Part shown: positions 8,673 to 16,741 of the stretch, in pieces
How positions within the stretch are numbered: position 1 is the first letter of the stretch
Layout of the letters: the number at the start of each line of letters is the position of its first letter
The notes under the pieces: generated by a model
What the model was told of the DNA's origin: nothing
Seen by the model: the letters and a program-made list of their open reading frames with translations, nothing else
Database searches by the model: none
NCBI RefSeq assembly: GCF_022829385.1
Contig: NZ_JAKSXX010000123.1
Location: 277,339 to 341,338, forward strand
Direction of reading: 5' to 3'
DNA from: Methylobacterium sp. J-070
Lineage (GTDB): Bacteria > Pseudomonadota > Alphaproteobacteria > Rhizobiales > Beijerinckiaceae
DNA: 64,000 nucleotides
Program-made: the position numbers and the translations under genes

Positions 8673-9467
8673 TCAGGCCGCCTCGGTGCTGAAGCCGGCG
8701 TCCACGACGGCCCGGCGAAGGGTCTCGGCGATCCCGGCCCGACTGTCGCAGCGCAGATGGGAGATCGTGTTGGTGACGGACACCGCGCACACGACGGCCC
8801 CCGCCTCGAAGACCGGGATCGCCAAGGCGCCGATGTCCGGAATGATCAGCGCCTCGTTGACCACGTAGCCGTCGGCGAGGAACCGCGTGCAGGCCTCGGT
8901 CACGAGCGTGGCGGACAGGTGCCCGTATTTGAGGTAGCGCTCCGCCTCGCGCGCGATGATCTGTGTCCGGCTGGCGAGCGGGTGCGTCGCCAGCAACGCG
9001 AGGCTGGCGGCCCCGACCCCGAGGGGGCGCCGCGCTCCGACCTTCAGCGTGCTGACGAGGATCTGGGCGCGGCCCTCGATCACGTCGATGCACAGGGCTT
9101 CGCCGCACGAGGGCACGGACAGGTTGATGATCCCGCCGAGCCGCCTCTGCGCGCTCTCCAGCATCGGACGCAGCTTCTTGCGCAGTTGCAGGAATTCGAG
9201 ATCCGGTCCGGCCCGGTTGACGATCTCGTAGGGCATCAGCCCCAGGACATACCGCTTCGTGTAGGGATCGAAGTTCAGGAAGTTCTCGTCGACGAGCGCG
9301 CCGAGCAGCCGATGGGCGGTGGCAACGTGGAGACCGGTGCGGGCCGCGGCCGAACTCAGGCCGACGCCCTTCTCGCTCCGCTCGGCGACAACAACCAGCA
9401 ACGCGAGAGCTTTGGAGAGCGACGATCGAGAGCCTTCCTCGCGCGCTGCAGCTGTCTCCAGCAGCAT
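8673..9467 (-). CDS. IclR-family transcriptional regulator
   Basis: The 264-residue protein has an N-terminal winged helix (SLSKALALL, then SSAAARTGLHVATAHRLLGAL) and a C-terminal IclR effector domain containing GEALCIDVIEG. It is the first gene of the TTT/CoA-ligase operon, which suggests autoregulation and control by a pathway acid. A good GGGAGGA ribosome site precedes the ATG. It is divergent from the liv operon, so a single control region could serve both transporters. Confidence 0.92.
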   Translation of the reverse strand: MLLETAAAREEGSRSSLSKALALLVVVAERSEKGVGLSSAAARTGLHVATAHRLLGALVDENFLNFDPYTKRYVLGLMPYEIVNRAGPDLEFLQLRKKLRPMLESAQRRLGGIINLSVPSCGEALCIDVIEGRAQILVSTLKVGARRPLGVGAASLALLATHPLASRTQIIAREAERYLKYGHLSATLVTEACTRFLADGYVVNEALIIPDIGALAIPVFEAGAVVCAVSVTNTISHLRCDSRAGIAETLRRAVVDAGFSTEAA

Positions 9468-9645
9468 CGTTCCTCCCGTTTACTCTTGTTCGTTGGCAGC
9501 AGTGTGCAGTCCCGCGTCCGGCACTGTCCAGCGCCGACTTTCCAGATTTCGAAAATTCCTTCTCGCCCTGCGAGAAGGTATCCCCGCCGGCCACACGCGT
9601 TCGCGGTCCGGTTCGACGGGACCGGAGGCGGAGCGGGATGCGGCC

Positions 9646-9678
9646 GGGGACGGGGAGACGGGATCCGGGTCGGGGGGG
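9646..9678 (+). other. G-run array, potential G-quadruplex
   Basis: Five G tracts (4, 4, 3, 3 and 7 bases) are separated by spacers of two to four bases. This meets the usual G3+N1-7 quadruplex pattern on the plus strand. It lies in the leader or promoter zone between the IclR and livK genes. Confidence 0.55.
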
Positions 9679-9689
9679 AGGTATTTCAG

Positions 9690-9715
9690 CGGCCGGGCTC
9701 AAGGTGAGCCGGCCG
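9690..9715. promoter_or_regulatory. hairpin in the IclR-livK control region
   Basis: The left arm CGGCCGGGCTCA and right arm TGAGCCGGCCG pair over 11 bp with one bulged G and a three-base loop (AGG). There is no U-tract, so an attenuator or protein-binding site is as likely as a terminator. Confidence 0.45.
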
Positions 9716-9950
9716 AGCCGCGACTGCCGCCACGATCACGCGGGTCCGATAATCCCGCCGCGCGTGTATCGGAATGGAATTTTTTTCGACGATGTTGCTT
9801 TCCCGAGGGTCGTCCCCGGACACTCCGTATTGATCGTCGTGACTTTATCGATCCTGCAGCTTGACGGCCCGCGGCAACTCAAGGAGATCTGCCATCCAGA
9901 GTGCCACGACGAAGGGCACACCGCGCGAGCGGCAGCTTGGAGGGGAAACG

Positions 9951-11162
9951 ATGATCTTCGCAAGTCGTGCGGCAGCCGCCGCGCTGGTGATCACGCTCGC
10001 GGCGACGCCGGCACGGGCGGCGGATCCGATCAAGATCGGATTGACCGGCCCCTTTACTGGCGGCTCCTCCTCGATGGGCGTCTCGATGCGGGACGGCGCC
10101 AAACTCGCGGCCGCCGAGATCAACAAGGCCGGCGGCGTGCTCGGCCGCCCGATCCAGCTCGTGGAGCGCGACGACGAGGCCAAGAACGAGGTCGGCGCGC
10201 AGGTCGCGCAGGAATTGATCAGCAAGGAGAAGGTGGTCGCCACCGTCGGGTTCATCAACACCGGCGTCGCGCTCGCCGCCCAGCGCTTCTATCAGGAAGC
10301 GGAGATTCCGGTGTTCAACAATGTCGCCACCGGGACGATCATCACCAACCAGTTCAAGGAGCCGGATTACGACGCGAACTACGTCTTCCGGAACTCCGCC
10401 TACGACGTGCTCCAGGCCGGCCTGATGGTCGACGAGGCGCTCGCGCAGGGACACAAGAAAATCGCGGTCCTCGCCGACTCGACCAATTACGGCCAGCTCG
10501 GACGCGAGGATATCGAGAAGTATCTCGCCACGAAGAACGTGAAGCCCGTGGCGGTGGAGAAGTTCAACATCAAGGACGTCGACATGACGGCCCAGCTGCT
10601 GAAGGCGCAGCAGGCCGGCGCCGAGGTGATCCTCGCCTACGGGATCGGGCCGGAACTCGCCCAGATCGCCAACGGCATGGCCAAGCTCGGCTGGAAGGTC
10701 CCGATGATCACCAGCTGGCCGTCCTCGATGCAGAGCTTCGTCGACATCGCCGGCCCGAACGGCAACGGCGTGATCATGCCGCAGACCTTCATCGAGGATC
10801 AGACCCTGCCCAAGCGCAAGGCGTTCCTGGAGAACTACTACAAGACCTACGGCGTCACCAAGATCCCGACGCCGGTGGCCGGCGCGCAGGCCTACGACTC
10901 GATCTTCCTCCTCGCCGCGGCGATCAAGCAGGCCGGCAGCACGGACGGCGTGAAGATCCGCACCGCCCTGGAGAACCTGAACGAGAAGGTCGAGGGGGTC
11001 GTCACCACCTACGAAAAGCCGTTCACCGCCAAGGACCACAACGCGATCTCGCGCAACATGGTGGTGTTCGGGAAGGTCCAGGACGGCAAGATCGTCTACG
11101 CCAAGGCCGAGGACGCCAAGAACGCCGGCGTGGTCCGCGTCAAGGAGAAGACCTCGAACTGA
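9951..11162 (+). CDS. branched-chain amino acid-type ABC transporter substrate-binding protein
   Basis: This 403-residue LivK/Peripla_BP_6 protein has a classic signal peptide ending near ATPARAADP. The mature part starts IKIGLTGPFTGGSSSMG and has the ligand-pocket region AAAEINKAGGVLGRPI. I chose ATG 9951 because GGAGGGG lies upstream and the signal begins directly after it; the longer frame in front is not signal-like. It is the first gene of a liv operon with all membrane and ATPase parts downstream. Homologues bind amino acids, amides, aromatic acids or urea, so the ligand is open. Confidence 0.92.
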   Translation: MIFASRAAAAALVITLAATPARAADPIKIGLTGPFTGGSSSMGVSMRDGAKLAAAEINKAGGVLGRPIQLVERDDEAKNEVGAQVAQELISKEKVVATVGFINTGVALAAQRFYQEAEIPVFNNVATGTIITNQFKEPDYDANYVFRNSAYDVLQAGLMVDEALAQGHKKIAVLADSTNYGQLGREDIEKYLATKNVKPVAVEKFNIKDVDMTAQLLKAQQAGAEVILAYGIGPELAQIANGMAKLGWKVPMITSWPSSMQSFVDIAGPNGNGVIMPQTFIEDQTLPKRKAFLENYYKTYGVTKIPTPVAGAQAYDSIFLLAAAIKQAGSTDGVKIRTALENLNEKVEGVVTTYEKPFTAKDHNAISRNMVVFGKVQDGKIVYAKAEDAKNAGVVRVKEKTSN

Positions 11163-11262
11163 GGTCCCGAAGGCCGCGCCCGGGCGCGGTCGCCCGCGAA
11201 CTGCCCGACGGTCCCGCGGCGCCTGCCGCGGGACCGGACGTCCCTCCGGTGACAGCACAGCC

Positions 11263-12135
11263 ATGGCCATCCTGCTCCAGCTCATCGCCTCCGGCGTCGC
11301 GGTCGGCATGATCTACGCCGCCATCGCGTTCGGCTATCAGCTCACCTTCGCCACCTCGAAGACGCTCAATTTCGGCCAGGGCGAGGCGCTGGCGCTCGGA
11401 GCCCTGTTCGGCCTGACCCTGGTGCCGTTCATCGGCTACTGGCTGATGATCCCGCTGGTCCTGGTCTTCGGCTTCGCCCTCGGGGCCGTGGTCGAGCGCC
11501 TCGGCGTGCGCCCGGCCGTGACGATCAAGTCCGAGTACGGGTGGATCATGGCGACCATCGCGCTCGGCATCATCTTCAAGAACGTCGCCGAGAACGTCTG
11601 GGGCCGCGACGACCTGAAATTCCCCTCGCCGCTGCCCGAGACCGCCCTCGAGGTCGGCGGCATCCGCATCCTGCCGATGGAGCTTCTGATCGTCGCGGGG
11701 GCGCTCCTGATGATGCTCGCGGTCGAGATCTTCAATCGCAAGTCGATCTGGGGGAAGGCGGTCGTCGCCACCTCCAACGACATCGACGCCGCCGGCCTGA
11801 TGGGCATCAACACGCAGCGCGTGATCACGCTGTCCTACTCGATCAGCGCCATGACGGCGGCCTTCGCGGGCGTGCTGGTGGCGCCGGTGACGCTGACCGG
11901 GGCGACCATGGGCTCCGTGCTGGCGCTGAAGGCCTTCGCGGTGGCGATCATCGGCGGCCTCGAATCCGGCCTCGGCGTCATCGTCGGCGGCCTGATCCTC
12001 GGCGTCGCCGAGACGCTGACGGGCTTCTACATCTCGACCGGCTACAAGGACGTGCCGGGCCTGATCCTGCTCCTCGTCGTCCTGTCCATCCGCCCCGTCG
12101 GCCTGTTCGGCAAGGCGGTCATCAAGAAGGTCTGA
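11263..12135 (+). CDS. livH: LivH-type ABC transporter permease
   Basis: The 290-residue membrane protein starts MAILLQLIASGVAVGMIYA and carries the LivH hallmark TLNFGQGEALALGALFG near residue 35. It has about eight hydrophobic segments and a late VAIIGGLESGLGVIVGG stretch, which corresponds to the ATPase-coupling region of this permease family. It lies 100 bases after the binding-protein gene and 38 bases before the fused permease/ATPase gene. Confidence 0.92.
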   Translation: MAILLQLIASGVAVGMIYAAIAFGYQLTFATSKTLNFGQGEALALGALFGLTLVPFIGYWLMIPLVLVFGFALGAVVERLGVRPAVTIKSEYGWIMATIALGIIFKNVAENVWGRDDLKFPSPLPETALEVGGIRILPMELLIVAGALLMMLAVEIFNRKSIWGKAVVATSNDIDAAGLMGINTQRVITLSYSISAMTAAFAGVLVAPVTLTGATMGSVLALKAFAVAIIGGLESGLGVIVGGLILGVAETLTGFYISTGYKDVPGLILLLVVLSIRPVGLFGKAVIKKV

Positions 12136-12173
12136 GCTTGACCGCCCGCGCATCCCTCCCGGCAGCCTGAGCC

Positions 12174-14222
12174 ATGGCGCAGACCCTCGCCCCCGTTGGA
12201 GCGGCCGACCCGGCCGCCGCCCCGAGCCTGTCGCGCCACGTGGGCGCCCTCGGGGCCGTGCTGCTGGCGGTCGGCCTCGCCGCCTTCCCGCACGTCGTCA
12301 CGAGCTCGTACTACATCCATCTCGTGGTGGTGATCGCCATCTACGCGATCCTGATCCTCGGGCTCGACATCGTGGTCGGCTATACCGGGCAGGTGAGCCT
12401 GGGGCATGCCGGCCTGTTCGGCGTCGGCGCCTATGCGGCGGCGGTGCTGTTCCTGCACTTCAAGCTCGGGGTGTGGTGGGGCATCCTGGCCGGGATCGGC
12501 GTGACCTCGGCCTTCGGCGTGCTGCTCGCCGTGCCGGCCCTGCGGGTCACCGGACCCTACCTCGCCATGGTGACGCTGGCCTTCGGCACCATCGTGCAGA
12601 TCTTCATCAACGAGCTGACCCCGCTGACCAACGGTCCCCTGGGCGTCACGCTGCCGCCGGCCCGGGTGCTCGACTTCTCGCTCCTCGGCCTCCAGGCGCC
12701 CTGGGGCGCGGCGGGGCGCCGGCTCGAATTCTACTATCTCGTGTGCCTCGCGCTGCTCGTGACCATCCTGGTCGTCAACCGGGTGGTGCGCTCGCCCTAC
12801 GGACGCGCCTTCGAGGCGCTGCGCGACTCGCCGATCGCCTGCGACTGCATGGGCGTCAGCGTCTACCGCTACAAGGTCTACGCCTTCGTGATCTCCGCCG
12901 CGCTGGCGGGGCTCGCCGGCGCGCTGTTCGCGTGGTCGGAGCGCTACGTGGCGCCGAACTCCTACGGGTTCGAACTCACCGTGCTGTTCCTGCTCGCCGT
13001 CACGATGGGCGGGCGCAAGTCGCGGGCGGGGCCGATCCTCGGCGCCGCGATCGTCGTGATGATGCCGAACGTGCTGGCCGATATCGGGCTCGTGCGGATC
13101 ATGGCCGGGCTCATCGCCCTCGCTGCCCTGGTGGTGGTCGGCCTCGCCTTCCTGCGCCGCCGGGAGAACCGGTTCGCCCTGCTGGTCCCGGTCGGCCTCT
13201 GCCTCGCCTTCTTCCCGGCGACCCTCGCGCTCGAATCCGTCACCGATTTCCGCCTGACGGTGTTCGGCCTGATGATCCTGTTCGTCGTCTACTACCTGCC
13301 GGACGGGATCGTCGGCTTCGTCCGCGGGGCCATCCCGGCCCTGCGCCCGGCCCACACCGCCGCCGGCAGGGACCTCCACGCCGCCGGCCCGGCGCTCAGC
13401 GCCCAGAGCGGCGGTGCGGGCGCCGATCCGCTGCTCACCGTCGAGCAGGTCCTGATGCAGTTCGGGGGCCTCAAGGCGCTGGCCGGGGTCGACCTCGCGG
13501 TGCGGCCGGGCACGATCCACGGGCTGATCGGCCCGAACGGGTCCGGCAAGAGCACCATGATGAACGTGCTGACCGGCATCTACCGGCCGACCGGCGGCAG
13601 CGTGACCCTGGCGCGCGGGCAGGGGACCCGGCGTCTCGACGGGCGCACCCCCTCCGAGATCGCCGCGGCCGGCATCGCCCGCACCTTCCAGAACGTGCAG
13701 CTGTTCCGCGAGATGACGGCGCTCGAGAACGTGCTGGTCGGGCTTCACCACAGCTTCCGCGGCACCCTGTTCGACGCGATCCTCGGCACGCCGCGCCGCC
13801 GCCGCGAGGAGCGCGAGCAGCGCGCCCGCGCGATGGCCATCCTCGATTTCGTCGGCCTGGGCGCGCTGGCGCAGGTCGAGGCCCGCAATCTCCCCTACGG
13901 CAAGCAGCGGCTCCTCGAGATCGGGCGGGCGCTCGCCCTCGACCCGGTCCTGCTCCTCCTCGACGAGCCGGCCGCGGGCCTCACCGCCCCCGACATCGCC
14001 GAACTGACGACGATCATCCGCAAGATCCGCGACGCCGGCATCACGGTGATCCTGATCGAGCACCACATGGACGTGGTCATGGGCCTGTGCGACCGCGTCA
14101 CCGTCCTCGATTTCGGCCACAAGATCGCCGAAGGCAGCGCCCGCGAGGTGCAGGCCGACCCGAAGGTGGTCGAGGCCTATCTCGGCAGCCCCGTCGCCGA
14201 CGAGGAGATGACCCATGCTTGA
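12174..14222 (+). CDS. fused LivM permease - LivG ATPase
   Basis: This 682-residue fusion joins a LivM permease (residues about 1-390, with [18 protein letters not shown] near residue 70) to a LivG ATPase. The ATPase domain starts near residue 418. Walker [10 protein letters not shown] is near 452, the signature-type [16 protein letters not shown] follows, and Walker B is in [12 protein letters not shown]. The linker is Ala/Gly-rich. Such LivM-LivG fusions are known in alphaproteobacteria. Its stop overlaps the livF start by eight bases, so the second ATPase is translationally coupled. Confidence 0.94.
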   Translation: MAQTLAPVGAADPAAAPSLSRHVGALGAVLLAVGLAAFPHVVTSSYYIHLVVVIAIYAILILGLDIVVGYTGQVSLGHAGLFGVGAYAAAVLFLHFKLGVWWGILAGIGVTSAFGVLLAVPALRVTGPYLAMVTLAFGTIVQIFINELTPLTNGPLGVTLPPARVLDFSLLGLQAPWGAAGRRLEFYYLVCLALLVTILVVNRVVRSPYGRAFEALRDSPIACDCMGVSVYRYKVYAFVISAALAGLAGALFAWSERYVAPNSYGFELTVLFLLAVTMGGRKSRAGPILGAAIVVMMPNVLADIGLVRIMAGLIALAALVVVGLAFLRRRENRFALLVPVGLCLAFFPATLALESVTDFRLTVFGLMILFVVYYLPDGIVGFVRGAIPALRPAHTAAGRDLHAAGPALSAQSGGAGADPLLTVEQVLMQFGGLKALAGVDLAVRPGTIHGLIGPNGSGKSTMMNVLTGIYRPTGGSVTLARGQGTRRLDGRTPSEIAAAGIARTFQNVQLFREMTALENVLVGLHHSFRGTLFDAILGTPRRRREEREQRARAMAILDFVGLGALAQVEARNLPYGKQRLLEIGRALALDPVLLLLDEPAAGLTAPDIAELTTIIRKIRDAGITVILIEHHMDVVMGLCDRVTVLDFGHKIAEGSAREVQADPKVVEAYLGSPVADEEMTHA

Positions 14223-14937
14223 GGTCACCGGTCTGTCGGCCGGCTACGGCCAGATCGAGGTGCTGCACGGCCTCGACTTCCAGGTCCCGAAGGGGCAGGT
14301 CGTGGCGCTGATCGGCTCCAACGGCGCCGGCAAGACCACCACCATGCGCGCCCTGTCGGGCATGATCCGCCCGCGGGCGGGCTCGATCCGCCTGAACGGG
14401 CGCGAGATCGGCGGCCTCGACAGCCACGCCGTCGCCCGCATCGGACTCGCCCATTCCCCCGAAGGCCGGCGCGTGTTCCCGACGCTCTCGGTGGAGGACA
14501 ACCTGACCCTCGGCGCCTTCCCGCGCCTGACGGGCTCGCGGCCGAAGGGCGACGTCGCGGCCGACCGCGCGCGGGCCTTCGAGATGTTCCCCCGGCTGAA
14601 GGAGCGGCGCGCGCAGCTCGCCGGGACCCTGTCGGGCGGCGAGCAGCAGATGCTCGCCATGGGCCGGGCCCTGATGCTGCGGCCCGAGATCCTCCTGCTG
14701 GACGAGCCCTCGATGGGGCTGGCGCCCAAGCTCGTCGAAGAGGTGTTCCGGATCATCCGCCTGCTCAAGGCCGAGCAGGTGACGATGCTGCTCGTCGAGC
14801 AGTTCGCCATGGCGGCGCTCGGCGTGGCCGACCACGCCTACGTGCTGGAGAACGGCCGGATCCGCTTCCAGGGCCCGGCCCAGCAGATGCGCAACGATCC
14901 CGCCGTGCGGGCGGCGTATCTCGGCGGCAGCCATTAG
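14215..14937 (+). CDS. livF: LivF-type ABC transporter ATPase
   Basis: The 240-residue ATPase has Walker A GSNGAGKTT, signature LSGGEQQMLAMGRAL and Walker B ILLLDEPSMGLAP. The SPEGRRVFPTLSVEDNL segment is characteristic of LivF. It completes the liv transporter; one ATPase is a separate protein and the other is fused to the permease. Its coding start lies inside the 3' end of the upstream gene. Confidence 0.94.
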   Translation: MLEVTGLSAGYGQIEVLHGLDFQVPKGQVVALIGSNGAGKTTTMRALSGMIRPRAGSIRLNGREIGGLDSHAVARIGLAHSPEGRRVFPTLSVEDNLTLGAFPRLTGSRPKGDVAADRARAFEMFPRLKERRAQLAGTLSGGEQQMLAMGRALMLRPEILLLDEPSMGLAPKLVEEVFRIIRLLKAEQVTMLLVEQFAMAALGVADHAYVLENGRIRFQGPAQQMRNDPAVRAAYLGGSH

Positions 14938-14983
14938 CGCGGTTTCTCTCTGATGCCGGTCACGAAGCGCGACTCGCTATCCT

Positions 14984-15072
14984 CCCCCTTGCAGGGAAGC
15001 GGCGCGGGTGGTGTCGGAAGGCACCGCCGGGCCACATCCGGCATCACCCCCTGATCCCTCCCAGCGAGGGGC
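14984..15072. repeat. 89-bp imperfect inverted repeat, REP/MITE-like element
   Basis: The left arm contains CCCCCTTGCAGGGAAG and GGGTGGTGTCGGA. The right arm contains TCCGGCATCACCCCC and CTCCCAGCGAGGGGC. Read as reverse complement, the right arm matches the left over most of about 38 positions, with the centre near 15028. A long imperfect hairpin in a non-coding gap after the livF stop fits a dispersed repeat element or a large terminator. No second copy was noticed in this window. Confidence 0.6.
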
Positions 15073-15379
15073 AGGAGCTTCGCGCCCAGACCGTCAGGCG
15101 CGTGATCCAAGTCAAACCGACAATGCTCTCGTCCCCTCCGATCCGAGGGCCGTGGACCCTGGCGGATCACCTGTCCGCCCGCAGAGGCCGGCCGTGCGCG
15201 CCGTTGGCCGGCGGGACACGCGTGCGGAGCGTCCCCTGCGGGCAGGCCCGGAATGAGACTTCGGGCCGCGGCGCGTGCAGCCGGACAGGCCCGCACCGTT
15301 CGGTTGCTGGTCCTGCGGTCCCCGTCTCCATTTCTTGTCGGTCCGTCTCACGGCGGCTCGACCATGGTCCGCAAATCGA

Positions 15380-15530
15380 ATTAGATCAACTTCAAGTGAA
15401 AAGACTTTTTTCAGATAATCGAGTCAAATACCGAAAAGCATTTATATTCGTTTTTTGATTATAGATTATCAAATAAAGATCGAGAAATACGAAGATTCTT
15501 GACGTTTTGGCGAGGATCATGCCTATTTGG
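15380..15530. other. AT-rich patch in GC-rich surroundings
   Basis: This stretch contains runs such as AAAGACTTTTTTCAG, TTCGTTTTTTGATTATAG and ATCAAATAAAG. Its base composition is unlike anything else in the window, where coding DNA is strongly GC-rich. It may be a residue of acquired DNA, a promoter or an AT-rich protein-binding region. The 300 bases before it (15073-15379) show no gene. Confidence 0.6.
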
Positions 15531-15808
15531 GCCGAGATCGACTCCCGGTCATCGGAATGTGATCTTCTCGCGGAATGGATACCGACCTCGCCAGACGCCG
15601 CTCGGATATCCTCAGCCGTAGCGGCGACCGGTTCGGCATAAGGCGATGCGGCCTCGGCAACGCGGTCACGAATCCGCTGTGATCCGACGATCTCAGCCAG
15701 CGCTCTCGGCAAGCCCTCCAGGGCTGCCGGGCCGCTCACGCGACGCGGTTTGTTCGGACGGAGCGGCCTCACGGTCGAACGGCCAAGTAATCGCAGCCCT
15801 CCATCCAA
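15392..15808 (-). CDS. doubtful open reading frame in the AT-rich patch
   Basis: A 138-residue frame could encode a helical segment (LPRALAEIVGSQRIRDRV and following) and a hydrophobic, AT-rich tail containing IFVFLDLYLIIYN. I recognise no family. Third codon positions are much less GC-rich than in neighbours, so it is either foreign, decayed or not a gene. It may be a remnant that ran into AT-rich DNA. Confidence 0.25.
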   Translation of the reverse strand: MDGGLRLLGRSTVRPLRPNKPRRVSGPAALEGLPRALAEIVGSQRIRDRVAEAASPYAEPVAATAEDIRAASGEVGIHSARRSHSDDRESISAQIGMILAKTSRIFVFLDLYLIIYNQKTNINAFRYLTRLSEKSLFT

Positions 15809-15852
15809 CGATAACGATCAAATTCCGTGTGGCATGGGCATTATAGGACGAT

Positions 15853-15862
15853 ATTGTACAAT
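15853..15862. promoter_or_regulatory. ATTGTACAAT palindrome upstream of the molybdenum hydroxylase operon
   Basis: This perfect 10-bp dyad sits in an AT-rich stretch 63 bases upstream of the first ATG of the hydroxylase operon. The position suits an operator. The AraC-type regulator at the far end of the operon is one possible partner, but AraC sites are usually direct repeats, so a GntR-like regulator elsewhere fits the dyad better. Confidence 0.4.
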
Positions 15863-15925
15863 GTAACGGCGATCGCATCAAGGCAAATAAAGATCTGAAT
15901 TCCGGCGCATGATCTGGATCGAAAT

Positions 15926-16741
15926 ATGAACCTCTCCACAGTCGTTGAAGTCAGGCGCCCGACATCGGTGGACGAGATTCCGGGGTGGCATGCGGGCTGC
16001 TCCTGGTTGGCCGGGGGCACGTGGCTGTTCTCCGAGCCGCAGAGCGCGGTCGACACGCTGATCGACCTCGACCGCCTCGGCTGGGTGCCGTTGACGGTGA
16101 CCGAGGCCGGCCTCGAGATCGCCGCCACCTGCCGCGTCGCGGACCTGCACGCCTTCGCGGGGCCGGAGGCGTGGCGCGCCGTGCCGCTGTTCCGCCAGTG
16201 CATCGATTCCTTCCTGATGTCCTTCAAGATCTGGAACGCCGCCACCGTCGGCGGCAACGTGTGCATGTCGCTGCCCGCGGGTGCGATGATCTCGCTCACC
16301 GCGGCGCTGGAGGGCGTCTGCACCCTGTGGCCCCGCGAGGGCGCGCCGCGGCGGGTTCCGGTGGTCGACTTCGTGACCGGCAACCACGCCAACGTCCTCC
16401 AGCCGGGGGAATTGCTGCGCAGCATCCACCTGCCCGCCGCGGCCCTGTCGAAGCGTACGGCCATGCGGCAGGTGTCGCTGACCAAGCTCGGCCGCTCGGC
16501 GGCCCTGATCATCGGGACGGTCGGCGCGTACGGCGCGGACTTCCTGCTCACCGTCACGGCCGCCACGCCCCGGCCCGTGCAGCTGCGCTTCCCTGCTTGC
16601 CCCTCGGCCGAGGCGTTGCGCGACGCGCTCGACGCGCGCCTGCCGGGCGACGCCTATTTCGACGACGTGCACGGCTCGGCCCCCTACAAGCAGCACGTCA
16701 CGCGATACCTCGCCGAACAGATCCGCTCGGAGCTCGCATGA
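15926..16741 (+). CDS. FAD-binding subunit of a molybdenum hydroxylase
   Basis: The 271-residue protein belongs to the CoxM/XdhB-type FAD-binding family of the xanthine dehydrogenase superfamily. The cofactor loops are CSWLAGGTWLF near residue 30 and TVGGNVCMSLPAGAMI near residue 108. It passes electrons from the 2Fe-2S centres to FAD and an external acceptor. Its stop overlaps the start of the next gene (ATGA), so the two subunits are made together. Confidence 0.9.
   Translation: MNLSTVVEVRRPTSVDEIPGWHAGCSWLAGGTWLFSEPQSAVDTLIDLDRLGWVPLTVTEAGLEIAATCRVADLHAFAGPEAWRAVPLFRQCIDSFLMSFKIWNAATVGGNVCMSLPAGAMISLTAALEGVCTLWPREGAPRRVPVVDFVTGNHANVLQPGELLRSIHLPAAALSKRTAMRQVSLTKLGRSAALIIGTVGAYGADFLLTVTAATPRPVQLRFPACPSAEALRDALDARLPGDAYFDDVHGSAPYKQHVTRYLAEQIRSELA

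Larger units (their letters stand above)
9468..9950. other. shared control region between IclR operon and liv operon
   Basis: About 480 bases without a convincing gene separate two divergent operons. It contains a G-run array (9646-9678), a hairpin (9690-9715), and an AT-rich run with ATTTTTTTCG near 9780 that is likely part of the livK promoter. Open frames crossing it are continuations of neighbouring shadows. Confidence 0.6.

Noticed and set aside
6379..9702. A single 1107-residue minus-strand protein
   Set aside because: Only the last 256 residues are protein-like (the lyase). The rest lies across the ligase and IclR genes in another frame. High GC content makes long empty frames common here.
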